A DNA stretch of 64,000 bases, taken from the NCBI RefSeq assembly GCF_000616095.1, contig NZ_BAMS01000001.1, forward strand, positions 186,001 through 250,000. Direction: 5' to 3'. Source of the DNA: Sneathiella glossodoripedis JCM 23214 (GTDB lineage Bacteria; Pseudomonadota; Alphaproteobacteria; Sneathiellales; Sneathiellaceae). The translations under genes and the position numbers were made by a program. The notes beneath the pieces are model-generated. The model searched no databases, was not told the DNA's origin, and was given only the letters and a program-made list of their open reading frames with translations. This document shows, piece after piece, positions 44,932 to 55,288 of this stretch (its first letter is position 1; each line of letters starts with the position of its first letter).

Positions 44932-45877
44932 GTGAGAGCAAACACCCACTTCCAGTGACTGTAATTTCCGGGTTCCTTGGAAGTGGAAAAACGACTTTGG
45001 TAAACAGATTACTCAAATCCACGACAAATGAGCGTCTTCTCGTCTTGGTAAATGATTTTGGAGATATCGCAATTGACCAAGATCTGATTATGGCTGAAGA
45101 AGATGGCATGATTTCTCTGGCCAATGGATGTGTCTGCTGTAGCATGGGCGGGGAATTATATGAAGCGTTTGACAGAATTCTCTCAATCTCTCCACCACCT
45201 GATCATCTGGTAATTGAGGCGAGCGGCGTGGCAGAGCCTCAAAAATTGCCAATTTTGCTCGAGCTGAACCAGATCTGGAATTAAGAACCATCCTCACCGT
45301 TGCAGATGTGCTGAACCTTAAAGTGACCTTGAAAGACCCACATATAAAGGATGTCGTGATTAATCAATTTCAAGCATCCGACCTCATTTTAATGAGCAAA
45401 TCACAACTTTCAGATAAAGAAAAGCAGCAAAGAACATTGAACCTGATCAATGAGATTGCGCCAGAAAAACCGGTAGTGGACTTGGCCGATACCCCAAATG
45501 TGAAAGAGCTGCTACTGAACTTTTATCCTACAACAGATCGATCCAGTGATAATTGCGACCATCATGATCACCACCAAATTTTCCGGTCTTGGTCCATAAA
45601 ATTTGATACATCCCTGGCAACCGCCGATGTAAAAACTCTTTTCAGCCAGCTACCAAGTCAAATTTTGCGAGCAAAAGGTTTATTCAGATGCCGTAACGAT
45701 GGCCTACTTTATGAAATACACCGCGTGGGCGTTCGTGTGGACATTCAGAGAAAGATAGAAAATGAAAATTCCGGCGACGCCGCAAAATTTGTCATCATCG
45801 GTTTAAATCAGTCCGATTTCGAGAAAACGACCAATATCTTGAAAGCAATCTTCAAAAGCTGTCACGTCAACCCTTAA
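44928..45877 (+). pseudogene. G3E-family (CobW/YjiA/HypB-like) GTPase metallochaperone, frameshifted
   Basis: Frames 44928-45284 and 45308-45877 make a 316-residue CobW-type protein when one A is added to the A5 run at 45240-45245. The first part has Walker A GFLGSGKTTL, the metal motif CVCCSMGG and EASGVAEPQK. The corrected frame then reads IANFARAEPDLELRTILTVA and joins the second part, which has a His-rich metal segment (CDHHDHHQ) and a C-terminal CobW_C-like domain. G3E GTPases load zinc, cobalt or nickel into partner enzymes. The ATG overlaps the amidohydrolase stop, making that enzyme the natural client. Confidence 0.87.
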
Positions 45878-46047
45878 CCCTGCGAAGCGGCAGCATTTGA
45901 TATATTTATTCTGAGACCTCTCGCAATTATTCGAGATTGATCTGGCTGCATAAACGCATACAACAAAATCCGGTATAGTCAGACGCTAACATAAAATTGA
46001 TAAATTATTGCGTTGCACAATTTATTTTGCAAATGCACAATATCAAC

Positions 46048-46638
46048 ATGTCGGCGAAAGATATAAAAATACTGGTAATTGACGAAAACCGCGTACGGGC
46101 TACCATCATTCAGGATGGCCTGAATGAAGCTGGTCATTCCAGTGTCACCGTTCTTTCAGAAATTAAAGGGGTCGCAAGCCAGATTGAAACTCTGGATCCG
46201 GACGTGATTATAATCGATCTGGAAAACCCCAATCGCGATATGCTGGAAGCGATGTTTGCGTTATCCAAAAGCGTCAAGCGACCAATCGCAATGTTTGTAG
46301 ACAATTCTGATCAGCAATCCATTGAAGCCGCTGTAGAGGCGGGGGTTTCCTCGTACATCGTTGATGGACTGCGCCAAGACCGGGTGAAACCGATCATGGA
46401 TATGGCGATCACTCGTTATCGTGCTTTTTCCAAAATGGAACGTGAGTTGGAGATTGCAAGAAACGAACTTGCAGAGCGCAAAACCATTGATCGCGCTAAA
46501 TCCATTTTGATGCGATCAAAAGGCATTAGTGAGGAGCAGGCCTACAGCCTTATGCGCACAGCTGCGATGAACCGCAGTCAGAAAATCTATGAAATTGCCG
46601 ATAGTATAATAATGGCGTCCTCACTGCTGCAGGAATAG
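46048..46638 (+). CDS. nasT: ANTAR-domain antiterminator NasT
   Basis: The 196 residues from ATG 46048 (46033 is an alternative start) have an N-terminal pseudo-receiver (ILVIDENRVRATIIQDGLNE, VIIIDLENPNRDML) and a C-terminal ANTAR RNA-binding domain (IDRAKSILMRSKGISEEQAYSLMRTAAMN, read as RAKSILMRSKGISEEQAYS). In the NasST system NasS sequesters NasT; nitrate or nitrite frees NasT, which stabilises leader hairpins and prevents termination. The matching leader lies before nrtA. The gene order nasT-nasS matches Paracoccus denitrificans. Confidence 0.93.
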   Translation: MSAKDIKILVIDENRVRATIIQDGLNEAGHSSVTVLSEIKGVASQIETLDPDVIIIDLENPNRDMLEAMFALSKSVKRPIAMFVDNSDQQSIEAAVEAGVSSYIVDGLRQDRVKPIMDMAITRYRAFSKMERELEIARNELAERKTIDRAKSILMRSKGISEEQAYSLMRTAAMNRSQKIYEIADSIIMASSLLQE

Positions 46639-46648
46639 GAGACAATTA

Positions 46649-47895
46649 ATGGAAACCTCAAACCCAGTGACTGTTTGCGCAGGTTTTCTTGCTCTGATGG
46701 ATGCGGCCATTCTTATCACTGCAAAAGAAAAGGGCTTTGCACTTAACGAAGGCATTGACCTTCAATTGGTCAAAGAAAGTTCCTGGGCCAACATAAGAGA
46801 CCGTATGGCAATCGGGCATTTTGACGTAGCCATATGCTCGCGCCTATGCCAATTGCATCCGCGCTGGATTTAATGCCCCTTCCCCTAAAAATACTGGCAC
46901 CAATGGCACTAGGGTTAGGCGGAAATGCCGTAACACTTGCAAGCTCTTTGGCAAAAGAATTATCCAGCCCAATTCCCGTCGCAGAGCTAACTGCAAAAGA
47001 AGCTGGAGACGGCCTTCTTCGCTTGATCAAGAAACGCAATACTCAGGGAAAACGCCGTTTGATATTTGGTGTTGTTCACCCTTTTTCCGGTCATAACTAC
47101 GAACTCAGATACTGGCTGTCAGCCTGCGGCATCCAACCCGACAGGGATGTAGAAATAGTTGTTATACCACCATCTTTAATGCCGGACGCCTTAGCATCGG
47201 GTATGTTGGATGGGTTTTGTGTGGGAGAACCCTGGAACAGTGTCGCAATTGAAAACGGTACTGGCGTTCTTTTGACAACAAAGTCCAGAATATGGCGAAA
47301 TAGTCCAGAAAAAGTATTGGGCGTAAACGAAACATTCGCCACTGAAAATCCGGTTATCTTAAATGCGTTGATCCGTGCGCTTTATAAAGCAGCAACATGG
47401 TGCAATAACACTGAAAATACAAAAGCACTGGCGGAACTGCTGTCATCCAAAAACTATATTGGCGTACCTGCGGAAATAATCGAAAATTCGCTGCAAGGAA
47501 AATTTAAAACTGCAGCGGGAAATTTCACCCTGATTGAGGATTTCTTTATTCCTCATAACCGGGCCGCCACCTTCCCCTGGTTAAGCCATGCCTTGTGGTT
47601 TTACAGCCAGATGGTCCGCTGGGGCCATGTAAAATGGTCTTCAAAACATCTGAAACAAATTCACTCCTGTTACAGACCAGACTTATATCGTTCTGCGCTC
47701 TCGAACCTGCAGGCACCTTTGCCATCTGCAAACTCTAAAGTAGAAGGCGCTCTTAAAGAGGAGCAGTTCGTCGGTTCAATGCAGGGTCAGCTTGCTTTGG
47801 GGCCTGACGGCTTTTTCGATGGGGAGATATTTGATCCAGACGATCTTGAAGACTACATCAAACGTCAAATTTCCATTCACGAAGCCCATCCCTGA
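46649..47895 (+). pseudogene. nasS: Nitrate/nitrite sensor NasS, frameshifted
   Basis: Frames 46649-46873 and 46834-47895 give a 415-residue NrtA/CmpA-like protein without a signal peptide, as expected for the cytoplasmic sensor NasS. The first part reads to GHFDVA; the second begins HMLAPMPIASALDL if one C is added to the CC at about 46832. Later motifs parallel those of NrtA in the same operon ([47 protein letters not shown]). NasS binds nitrate or nitrite and releases NasT. It starts 10 bp after nasT. Confidence 0.9.
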
Positions 47896-47905
47896 ATATT
47901 GCGGC

Positions 47906-47920
47906 GCACAAAAATTATGC
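47906..47920. promoter_or_regulatory. Candidate NtrC binding site
   Basis: GCACAAAAATTATGC matches the NtrC dyad form GCAC-N7-GTGC in six of the eight half-site bases or better, allowing GCA...TGC. It lies about 110-125 bp upstream of the sigma-54 promoter, a usual distance for an NtrC enhancer. Only one site is evident; NtrC generally uses two, so this is a weak call. Confidence 0.4.
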
Positions 47921-48016
47921 AGCTGCTCAACAAATAAGCCGATCGAGCTCATCTTCTAAAATCGATAAAAAATCGTAACCATTTGAAAATATAAATAAAT
48001 TTAAAATATCAACATT

Positions 48017-48031
48017 TGGCACACTGTTTGC
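48017..48031 (+). promoter_or_regulatory. Sigma-54 (RpoN) promoter for nrtABC-nirBD-nasA
   Basis: TGGCACACTGTTTGC matches the -24/-12 consensus TGGCAC-N5-TTGC exactly: GG at 48018-48019 and GC at 48030-48031, ten bases between. Transcription should begin near 48042, just before the NasT leader hairpins. It predicts control by the Ntr nitrogen-limitation system. Confidence 0.88.
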
Positions 48032-48055
48032 AAAATTAGCTTCATGGATATTTAA

Positions 48056-48143
48056 GTGCCCAAGGATGGGTACACCGGCAAAGCTGCCATGCTGCTTCGC
48101 AGATCAATGACGATCAGGCGAGGACGCATTGCAGTTTTTTTTT
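48056..48143 (+). promoter_or_regulatory. NasT/ANTAR-controlled leader with antitermination hairpins and terminator
   Basis: Hairpin P1 is GTGCCC (48056-48061), hexaloop AAGGAT (48062-48067), GGGTAC (48068-48073). Hairpin P2 is GGC, hexaloop AAAGCT (48080-48085), GCC (48086-48088). Both loops have A at position 1 and G at position 4, the ANTAR recognition rule. A terminator stem follows: CTGCCATGC (48084-48092) with GCATTGCAG (48126-48134), one mismatch, then nine Ts (48135-48143). Its 5' arm overlaps the P2 stem, so the P2 and terminator forms are mutually exclusive. NasT binding should favour P1-P2 and allow read-through into nrtA. Confidence 0.85.
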
Positions 48144-48170
48144 GGTCAATCTTGAACACGGGAAATCAAC

Positions 48171-49583
48171 ATGAAGCTCAAGAATAGTGCGCTAAAATAT
48201 ACAAGACGCGTCATTTTGGCGATGAGTGCAACCCTTCTGATGTCATCCACAACTTTTTCAGTCTCCAGCGCAGAATTTCTGGATGTGGAAAAAGACGAAC
48301 TGAAGTTTGGTTTTATCAAATTGACCGACATGGCTCCTCTCGCCATCGCTTATGAAAAAGGTTATTTTGAAGATGAAGGCCTCTTTGTAACTCTAGAACC
48401 CCAAGCCAATTGGAAAGTCCTGCTGGACCGCGTTATAACCGGTGAACTGGACGGCGCTCACATGTTGGCAGGCCAGCCTCTCGCTGCCACTATCGGTTTT
48501 GGTACCAAGGCCCATATTGTCACGCCGTTTTCCATGGATCTGAATGGAAACGGAATTACTGTCTCCAACGAAATCTGGCAGATGATGAGAGAGCATATTC
48601 CATCAGGGCCAGATGGCAAACCCGTTCACCCCATAAAGGCCGACGCACTTAAGCCTGTAGTTGAAAAATTCAAAGCTGAAGGCAAGCCGTTCAACATGGG
48701 TATGGTCTTCCCAGTTTCTACCCATAATTATGAACTGAGATACTGGCTTGCTTCGGGCGGCATCCATCCAGGTTTTTACAGCCCGGAGAATGTGTCAGGT
48801 CAGATTAAAGCCGATGCTTTACTGTCAGTAACACCGCCACCGCAAATGCCTGCAACTATGGAAGCCGGTACAATTTACGGATATTGCGTTGGCGAACCTT
48901 GGAACCAGCAGGCTGTATTTAAAGGCATAGGCGTTCCCGTTATCACTGATTATGAAATCTGGAAAAACAATCCTGAAAAGGTTTTCGGATTAACGAAAGA
49001 GTTCACCGAAAAAAACCCAAACACGACACTTGCTTTAACCAAAGCTTTGATCCGCGCGGCAAAGTGGCTCGATGAAAATGATAACGCCAACCGAATGGAG
49101 GCTGTCGAAATTCTTTCCCGTTCAGAATATGTGGGTGCAGATCGCGAAGTTATTGCCAATTCCATGACCGGAACATTTGAATACGAAAAAGGCGATAAAC
49201 GCGAAGTTCCTGATTTCAACGTATTTTATCGTCACTTTGCAACATACCCTTATTATTCGGATGCTGTCTGGTACCTAACTCAAATGCGCAGATGGGGCCA
49301 AATCAGCGATCATAAAAGCGATGAATGGTATGACGAAGTCGCTCGATCAGTTTATCGCCCAGACATTTATCTGAAAGCTGCGAAACTCCTCGTCGATGAA
49401 GGTTATGTGCAAACATCTGATTTCCCATGGGAGACGGACGGCTATCGGGAGCCTACACCTGCATCGGATATCATCGATGGCATTCCTTATGACGGCAAAA
49501 AACCGAATGCCTATATCGACTCACTCAAAATCGGCCTCAAATCAAAGCAAGTGATCAAGGGTGACACCCTGATCGAAGGATAG
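48171..49583 (+). CDS. nrtA: Nitrate ABC transporter substrate-binding protein NrtA
   Basis: The 470-residue protein has a signal region ([19 protein letters not shown]) and belongs to the NrtA/CmpA family: [58 protein letters not shown] and [18 protein letters not shown]. The RR at residues 12-13 suggests Tat or Sec export. It binds nitrate or nitrite in the periplasm and delivers it to NrtB. It is the first gene after the leader. It is a paralogue of NasS. Confidence 0.93.
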   Translation: MKLKNSALKYTRRVILAMSATLLMSSTTFSVSSAEFLDVEKDELKFGFIKLTDMAPLAIAYEKGYFEDEGLFVTLEPQANWKVLLDRVITGELDGAHMLAGQPLAATIGFGTKAHIVTPFSMDLNGNGITVSNEIWQMMREHIPSGPDGKPVHPIKADALKPVVEKFKAEGKPFNMGMVFPVSTHNYELRYWLASGGIHPGFYSPENVSGQIKADALLSVTPPPQMPATMEAGTIYGYCVGEPWNQQAVFKGIGVPVITDYEIWKNNPEKVFGLTKEFTEKNPNTTLALTKALIRAAKWLDENDNANRMEAVEILSRSEYVGADREVIANSMTGTFEYEKGDKREVPDFNVFYRHFATYPYYSDAVWYLTQMRRWGQISDHKSDEWYDEVARSVYRPDIYLKAAKLLVDEGYVQTSDFPWETDGYREPTPASDIIDGIPYDGKKPNAYIDSLKIGLKSKQVIKGDTLIEG

Positions 49584-49641
49584 GTTGGAGAGCGTGATCG
49601 TTCTGAACGGTCACGCACCCAACAATTTAAGGATCTATGAC

Positions 49642-50721
49642 ATGACCAATAGTTCTGAAGCTATTTCAATTGAAGACGTCAGCCGCAAAAGGGAAAAACT
49701 GTTTTCACTTATCAACAGTTCGTCAAGCTGGCTAAATGCACTTGGGTTTTCGTGGCTGGTTCCACTACTGAAAATGCTGGCTGGAGACAACCGTCAGGAA
49801 CAGATCACAGAGCTTAGAAAAATTCTTCTATTTCCTCTTTTAGGAATCACCATATTTCTCGTAGCTTGGGCAGTTTTGGCGCCCCGTGTACAAACCTCAC
49901 TGGGAGCTATACCCGGCCCCTCTCAGGTTTGGGAGCAAACCCACAACCTCTGGCAGGACCATATCAGAGAACGCCAGAAAGCGGATGCTTTCTATGAACG
50001 TCAGGACAAACGTAACGCCAAATTAGTCGCCGCAGGCAAGGCCGACAAGGTCAAAGAACGTCAATATACCGGCGCACCGACTTACATTGACCAGATATTT
50101 ACCTCCCTCGGGACCGTCGGTCTTGGATTTATTATTGCGACTATATTTGCGGTTCCCCTTGGTATCGCTTCAGGTCTTTCAAAGGCTGTAAATGGCGCCA
50201 TCAATCCGTTGATACAGATTTTCAAGCCCGTATCTCCACTAGCATGGCTTCCCATTGTCACCATGGTAGTTTCCGCACTTTATATTGAACCATGGGACTG
50301 GCTGCCCAAATCCATGATGGTATCGGCTGTAACTGTAACGCTGTGTTCACTTTGGCCAACTCTCATCAATACAGCTTTAGGAGTTGCGTCAATTGACAAG
50401 GATCTGATGAATGTCAGCCGGGTCCTTCAGTTACCAACCGCAAAAACCATTACCAAGCTGGTTTTGCCCTCATCTCTGCCACTTATTTTTACAGGTCTTC
50501 GTCTTTCATTGGGTGTTGGCTGGATGGTGTTGATCGCCGCTGAAATGCTGGCCCAAAACCCCGGACTTGGAAAGTTTGTCTGGGATGAATTTCAGAACGG
50601 TTCATCACAATCACTTGCCAAAATCATAGTGGCAGTGCTGACCATCGGCATTATCGGCTTCATTCTGGATCGCATCATGTATGCGCTACAGACAGCTTTT
50701 ACATTCTCTTCAACCCGATAG
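49642..50721 (+). CDS. nrtB: Nitrate ABC transporter permease NrtB
   Basis: ATG 49642, following AAGGATC, gives 359 residues; the frame open from 49585 has no such signal. Six or seven membrane segments and the permease EAA loop (ASIDKDLMNVSRVLQLPTAK, then ITKLVLPSSLPLIFTGLRLS) are visible. A longer-than-usual N-terminal part includes a charged segment (RERQKADAFYERQDKRNAKL) between helix 1 and the transport core. It forms the membrane channel with the tandem ATPase downstream. Confidence 0.92.
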   Translation: MTNSSEAISIEDVSRKREKLFSLINSSSSWLNALGFSWLVPLLKMLAGDNRQEQITELRKILLFPLLGITIFLVAWAVLAPRVQTSLGAIPGPSQVWEQTHNLWQDHIRERQKADAFYERQDKRNAKLVAAGKADKVKERQYTGAPTYIDQIFTSLGTVGLGFIIATIFAVPLGIASGLSKAVNGAINPLIQIFKPVSPLAWLPIVTMVVSALYIEPWDWLPKSMMVSAVTVTLCSLWPTLINTALGVASIDKDLMNVSRVLQLPTAKTITKLVLPSSLPLIFTGLRLSLGVGWMVLIAAEMLAQNPGLGKFVWDEFQNGSSQSLAKIIVAVLTIGIIGFILDRIMYALQTAFTFSSTR

Positions 50722-50730
50722 GCGAACATC

Positions 50731-52503
50731 ATGTCATTTTTGGAAATCTCAGGAATGTCAAAGCATTATGGCGAGGGTGATAACCGAACCGAAGTTCTGC
50801 ATGACGTCAATCTAAAAGTTGAGGAAGGTGAGTTTATTGCCATTGTCGGATATTCGGGGTCAGGTAAAACAACCTTGATATCTACGCTAGCGGGCCTTGT
50901 TACACCGGACTCAGGCGGAGTTCTGTTTCGCGGCAAGCACGTAACAGGGCCAGGTCCGGAACGGGGCCTTGTATTTCAGTCTTATTCACTCATGCCTTGG
51001 CTAACTGTTGAAGGAAATATCTCACTCGCAGTTGATGCAGTTCACAAATCCAAATCGCGTGCCGAAAGGTCTTCAATTACACAAACCTATATTGAAATGG
51101 TCGGCCTTTCTCATGCGAAAGACCGAAGGCCAGCGGAACTTTCCGGCGGAATGAGACAACGGGTATCCGTGGCGAGAGCCCTCGCCATGCAGCCGGAAGT
51201 CCTGTTGATGGACGAGCCGCTATCTGCACTGGATGCACTGACCCGAGCCAAACTGCAGGACGAGTTTGCCGAAATTTCCCAGAAGGAGAAAAAAACCATC
51301 ATCCTGATCACCAACGATGTGGATGAGGCAATTTTACTGGCGGATCGCGTCATCGCCCTAACACCGGCTCCAAATGCGACGCTGGGTCAGGAGTTCAAAG
51401 TAAACCTTACCCGGCCACGGGATCGCGCTGAAATCAATAGCGATCAGGAATTCATACGGCTAAGGGGCGAGATCACTCAATACCTAATGGAAATGGGGAC
51501 AGAACGCGGAAAAAACACAGAGCGCGAAATCAATTTGCCAGATATCATTCCAATTTCCAGACGGGAAAAAATACCCGCTGCCTATAAAAGAGCTGCCCAA
51601 ACAGTGCGTGACAATCGCTATCTGGAACTCAGTCAGGTCAAGAAAGTCTATCCAACTCCCAAAGGTCCGCTGACAGTCGTCGATGGATTTGATCTAAAGA
51701 TGAATAAGGGTGAGTTCATCACCCTGATCGGCCATTCTGGCTGCGGTAAGTCTACAGTCCTTTCCATGGTATCTGGCCTCAATTCGATATCCGAAGGAGG
51801 CATTATTCTGGATGGAACGCACATTGAAGGTGCTGGACCAGACCGAGCGGTTGTTTTTCAAGCACCCTCCCTTCTTCCATGGCTCACCGCATATGAAAAT
51901 GTATGTCTTGGCGTCGATAAGGTCTATCCAGATGCAGACAAATCAGAACGCAGGGACGTTGTGGAATATTACCTCTCGAAAGTTGGCCTTGCGGACTCCA
52001 TGGACAAGCTTGCAGGCGATCTATCCAACGGAATGAAGCAACGGGTTGGAATTGCGCGTGCCTTTTCACTTTCACCTAAGCTTTTACTTTTAGATGAACC
52101 ATTTGGAATGCTTGACAGCCTGACCCGTTGGGAATTGCAGGATGTCCTGATGGACGTATGGAAAAGAACTCGGGTCACTGCAATCTGCGTCACCCACGAT
52201 GTTGACGAAGCCATTTTATTGGCGGACCGGGTTGTAATGATGTCAAACGGTCCCAATGCGAAGATTGGCAACATTATGGAAGTCAATCTTCCACGCCCTC
52301 GATCCCGAAAAGCACTACTGGAGCACCCAGACTATTACGCTTATCGCGAGGAGCTTCTGGAATTTCTGGACGCTTATGAGGGTGGTGCAAATCCGACCCG
52401 CCAGCAACTGGAAGGAATCACACGAAAACGCCAGGAAAGAGTTGCGCGACAATCGCAACCATCCAAGCGCACTGAGTTCATACCTGCAGGACGTGCATCA
52501 TGA
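50731..52503 (+). CDS. Nitrate ABC transporter ATPase, two fused nucleotide-binding domains (NrtC-NrtD-like)
   Basis: The 590 residues contain two complete ATPase domains. Domain 1 (about 1-250): Walker [38 protein letters not shown]. Domain 2 (about 290-540): Walker [38 protein letters not shown]. Domain 2 has LSNGM where domain 1 has the canonical LSGGM. Both H-loops ([10 protein letters not shown] and [10 protein letters not shown]) differ: domain 1 has Asn where the catalytic His normally sits, so only domain 2 keeps the switch His. Cyanobacteria use separate NrtC and NrtD for this role. The start is 9 bp after nrtB; the end overlaps nirB by 4 bp. Confidence 0.92.
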   Translation: MSFLEISGMSKHYGEGDNRTEVLHDVNLKVEEGEFIAIVGYSGSGKTTLISTLAGLVTPDSGGVLFRGKHVTGPGPERGLVFQSYSLMPWLTVEGNISLAVDAVHKSKSRAERSSITQTYIEMVGLSHAKDRRPAELSGGMRQRVSVARALAMQPEVLLMDEPLSALDALTRAKLQDEFAEISQKEKKTIILITNDVDEAILLADRVIALTPAPNATLGQEFKVNLTRPRDRAEINSDQEFIRLRGEITQYLMEMGTERGKNTEREINLPDIIPISRREKIPAAYKRAAQTVRDNRYLELSQVKKVYPTPKGPLTVVDGFDLKMNKGEFITLIGHSGCGKSTVLSMVSGLNSISEGGIILDGTHIEGAGPDRAVVFQAPSLLPWLTAYENVCLGVDKVYPDADKSERRDVVEYYLSKVGLADSMDKLAGDLSNGMKQRVGIARAFSLSPKLLLLDEPFGMLDSLTRWELQDVLMDVWKRTRVTAICVTHDVDEAILLADRVVMMSNGPNAKIGNIMEVNLPRPRSRKALLEHPDYYAYREELLEFLDAYEGGANPTRQQLEGITRKRQERVARQSQPSKRTEFIPAGRAS

Positions 52504-54947
52504 AGAAAAAACTAGCCATAATTGGTAATGGAATGGCCCCCGGCAGAATGCTGGAACATTTGTTTGAAGCTGATAGAGATGCTTATGAGGTAACCATATT
52601 CAATGCCGAACCCAGAGTGAATTACAATCGCCTCATGCTTTCGCCTGTGCTCTCGGGTGATAAAACATATGAAGATATCATCACACATGATGATGACTGG
52701 TATGCGAAGAACGGCATTACATTGCACAAAGCGACAAGGATCACTGAAATTAATCGGGGGCAAAAAACAGTTTCGGCGGAAAATGGGTGTATAGCGAGCT
52801 ATGACAAACTGGTAATTGCCACTGGCTCCAACCCTTTTGTCATACCAGTAGCAGGTCACGACTTAGACGGGGTAATGGTTTACCGCGACTTGGACGACGT
52901 GGAAAAAATGTTGAATGTCGCCAAAGAAGGTGGCCAAGCAGTTGTTATCGGTGGTGGCCTGCTCGGTCTTGAAGCTGCTGCTGGCCTCAAAGAGCAGGGA
53001 ATGGATGTAACCGTTCTACATTTGATGCCCAACCTTATGGAGCGACAACTGGATGAAGCCGCGGGCTATCTGCTTGAACAAGCAATCATTGATCGCGGAA
53101 TTAATGTCATCACCAATGCGAATACGAAAGAAATAATCGGAAAAGATAACAAAGTTCAAGCGGTCAAGCTGGAAGACGGCACCCTGATTGACGCGAAAAT
53201 TGTTGTGATGGCCGTTGGTATTCGACCGTCCATCGAACTGGCGCTGAATTCTGAACTGGATTGCGCGCGTGGAATTCTCGTCGATGACAACATGCGCACT
53301 TCTGATCCCGATATATATGCCCTTGGAGAGTGCGTCGAACATCGTGGCCAGTGTTACGGGTTAGTGGCACCTTTGTATGACATGGCAAAATCACTGGCAT
53401 CCGATCTATTGCAGACCCCACGACCCTATAAAGGCTCCCAAACTGCTACGAAACTTAAAGTCAGTGGCATCGACTTGTATTCTGCGGGAGACTTTGCTGA
53501 TGCACCGGAACGCGAAGAAATTGTATTGCGCGATGGCAATGCAGGTATCTACAAGCGTCTGGTAATTCAGAACAACAAGATATTAGGTGCTGTACTCTAC
53601 GGAGATACAGCGGACGGCTCCTGGTTCTTTGATCTATTGAAAAAAGAGACTGATATTTCCCAAATGCGCGATACGCTGATATTTGGGCAAGCTTATCAGG
53701 GAGGTACCCCCCTGGACCCTACGGAAGCCGTTGCAGCCTTACCAGATGATGCGGAAATCTGCGGTTGTAACGGCGTTTGCAAATCCACGGTCATCTCTGC
53801 CATCTCCGACAAAGGATTAACATCTCTTGATGATGTTCGGGCCCATACAAAAGCTTCCGCATCTTGCGGGACATGTACAAATCTTGTTGAAAGCCTTCTG
53901 CAGCTGACGGCAGGAGATGCCTATAATCCCGCCGCAATTACACCACTTTGCTCCTGCACCGAACTTGGTCACGCAGATGTAAGAGCAAACATTCGGCTGA
54001 AGCAGTTAAAGTCCATTCCACAAGTCATGCAGGTTCTGGAATGGAAAACTTCCTGCGGATGCGCCAAATGTCGACCAGCACTCAATTATTACCTGCTCGC
54101 CGAGTGGGCATCAGAGTATGAAGACGACAATCAATCGCGTTTCATTAATGAGCGGGTTCATGCAAATATCCAGAAAAATGGAACCTATTCCGTCGTTCCC
54201 AGAATGTGGGGTGGGCTTACAAATGCACAGGAATTACGCGCAATTGCTGACGCAGCTGACAAATATAATATTTCTACGATAAAGGTGACGGGAGGGCAAC
54301 GAATTGACCTTTTGGGTGTCCAAAAGGAAGACCTTCCTCATATTTGGGCAGATCTTGGCAAAGTAGGGTTTGTCTCCGGTCATGCCTACGCCAAAGGATT
54401 GCGGACCGTTAAAACCTGTGTCGGGGCTGACTGGTGCAGATTTGGAACACAGGACTCTACAGGGCTGGGGGTCAAGCTTGAAAAATTCCTGTGGGGATCG
54501 TGGACACCGGCAAAGGTTAAACTCGCAGTATCCGGTTGTCCAAGAAACTGTGCAGAAGCAACCTGCAAAGATGTTGGTGTTATATGCGTTGATTCCGGCT
54601 ATGAAATTCATTTCGCAGGGGCCGCCGGGCTCGACATTTTAGGAACAGAAGTTCTTGGGTTGGTAAAAACTGAAGAAGAAGTACTCGAACATGTAGCAGC
54701 ATTAATCCAGATGTATCGCGAACAGGGTCATTATCTTGAACGTATCTACAAGTGGGCGCGCCGGATTGGACATGATGCAATTCGAAAGAAAATCATGGAA
54801 GATGCACCTGAACGCAAAGCATTGCTTGAGCGCTTCATTCATTCCCAAAAATATACTCAAACCGATCCCTGGTCAGAACGCGTATCGGGTAAAGACAAGC
54901 ACGAATTCAAGCCCCTCAAACTGGTGGAAATGGAGGCTGCGGAATGA
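52500..54947 (+). CDS. nirB: Assimilatory nitrite reductase, large subunit NirB
   Basis: The 815 residues have an FAD/NAD(P)H oxidoreductase half ([42 protein letters not shown]), a BFD-like [2Fe-2S] segment ([27 protein letters not shown]), and a C-terminal siroheme/[4Fe-4S] sulfite-reductase-type half with four Cys ligands ([14 protein letters not shown] and [12 protein letters not shown]). It reduces nitrite to ammonia with NAD(P)H in the cytoplasm together with NirD. It overlaps both neighbours by 4 bp. Confidence 0.95.
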   Translation: MKKKLAIIGNGMAPGRMLEHLFEADRDAYEVTIFNAEPRVNYNRLMLSPVLSGDKTYEDIITHDDDWYAKNGITLHKATRITEINRGQKTVSAENGCIASYDKLVIATGSNPFVIPVAGHDLDGVMVYRDLDDVEKMLNVAKEGGQAVVIGGGLLGLEAAAGLKEQGMDVTVLHLMPNLMERQLDEAAGYLLEQAIIDRGINVITNANTKEIIGKDNKVQAVKLEDGTLIDAKIVVMAVGIRPSIELALNSELDCARGILVDDNMRTSDPDIYALGECVEHRGQCYGLVAPLYDMAKSLASDLLQTPRPYKGSQTATKLKVSGIDLYSAGDFADAPEREEIVLRDGNAGIYKRLVIQNNKILGAVLYGDTADGSWFFDLLKKETDISQMRDTLIFGQAYQGGTPLDPTEAVAALPDDAEICGCNGVCKSTVISAISDKGLTSLDDVRAHTKASASCGTCTNLVESLLQLTAGDAYNPAAITPLCSCTELGHADVRANIRLKQLKSIPQVMQVLEWKTSCGCAKCRPALNYYLLAEWASEYEDDNQSRFINERVHANIQKNGTYSVVPRMWGGLTNAQELRAIADAADKYNISTIKVTGGQRIDLLGVQKEDLPHIWADLGKVGFVSGHAYAKGLRTVKTCVGADWCRFGTQDSTGLGVKLEKFLWGSWTPAKVKLAVSGCPRNCAEATCKDVGVICVDSGYEIHFAGAAGLDILGTEVLGLVKTEEEVLEHVAALIQMYREQGHYLERIYKWARRIGHDAIRKKIMEDAPERKALLERFIHSQKYTQTDPWSERVSGKDKHEFKPLKLVEMEAAE

Positions 54948-55288
54948 TCGATGGTACAAAAAGCTGGATTGAAGTCGGCTCAATTTCAGAAATTCCAATT
55001 CGAGGAGCCAGATGCGTCAAAATCGGGGATCTGACAATCGCACTTTTTAGAACAGCTGAAAATAAAATCTTTGCAATGGAGGACAAATGCCCTCACAAAA
55101 ATGGGCCCCTTAGCCAAGGGATCGTTCACGGCGATTGTGTCACATGCCCACTTCATAACTGGATCATCTCTCTGGAAACAGGAGAGGCCCAAGGCGCAGA
55201 TAAAGGCTCTACGCTTACCTTTCCAACGCAGATAAATGATGGAGTTATATCCATCTCTCTGCTCGCGCGAAAAGAGGTGGCCGCGTGA
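54944..55288 (+). CDS. nirD: Assimilatory nitrite reductase, small subunit NirD
   Basis: The 114 residues form a Rieske-like domain with CPHKNGPLSQG and CPLHNWIISL. These match NirD, in which the Cys-His pairs are kept in some lineages. It is the structural or electron-transfer partner of NirB. It overlaps nirB and nasA by 4 bp each. Confidence 0.93.
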   Translation: MIDGTKSWIEVGSISEIPIRGARCVKIGDLTIALFRTAENKIFAMEDKCPHKNGPLSQGIVHGDCVTCPLHNWIISLETGEAQGADKGSTLTFPTQINDGVISISLLARKEVAA

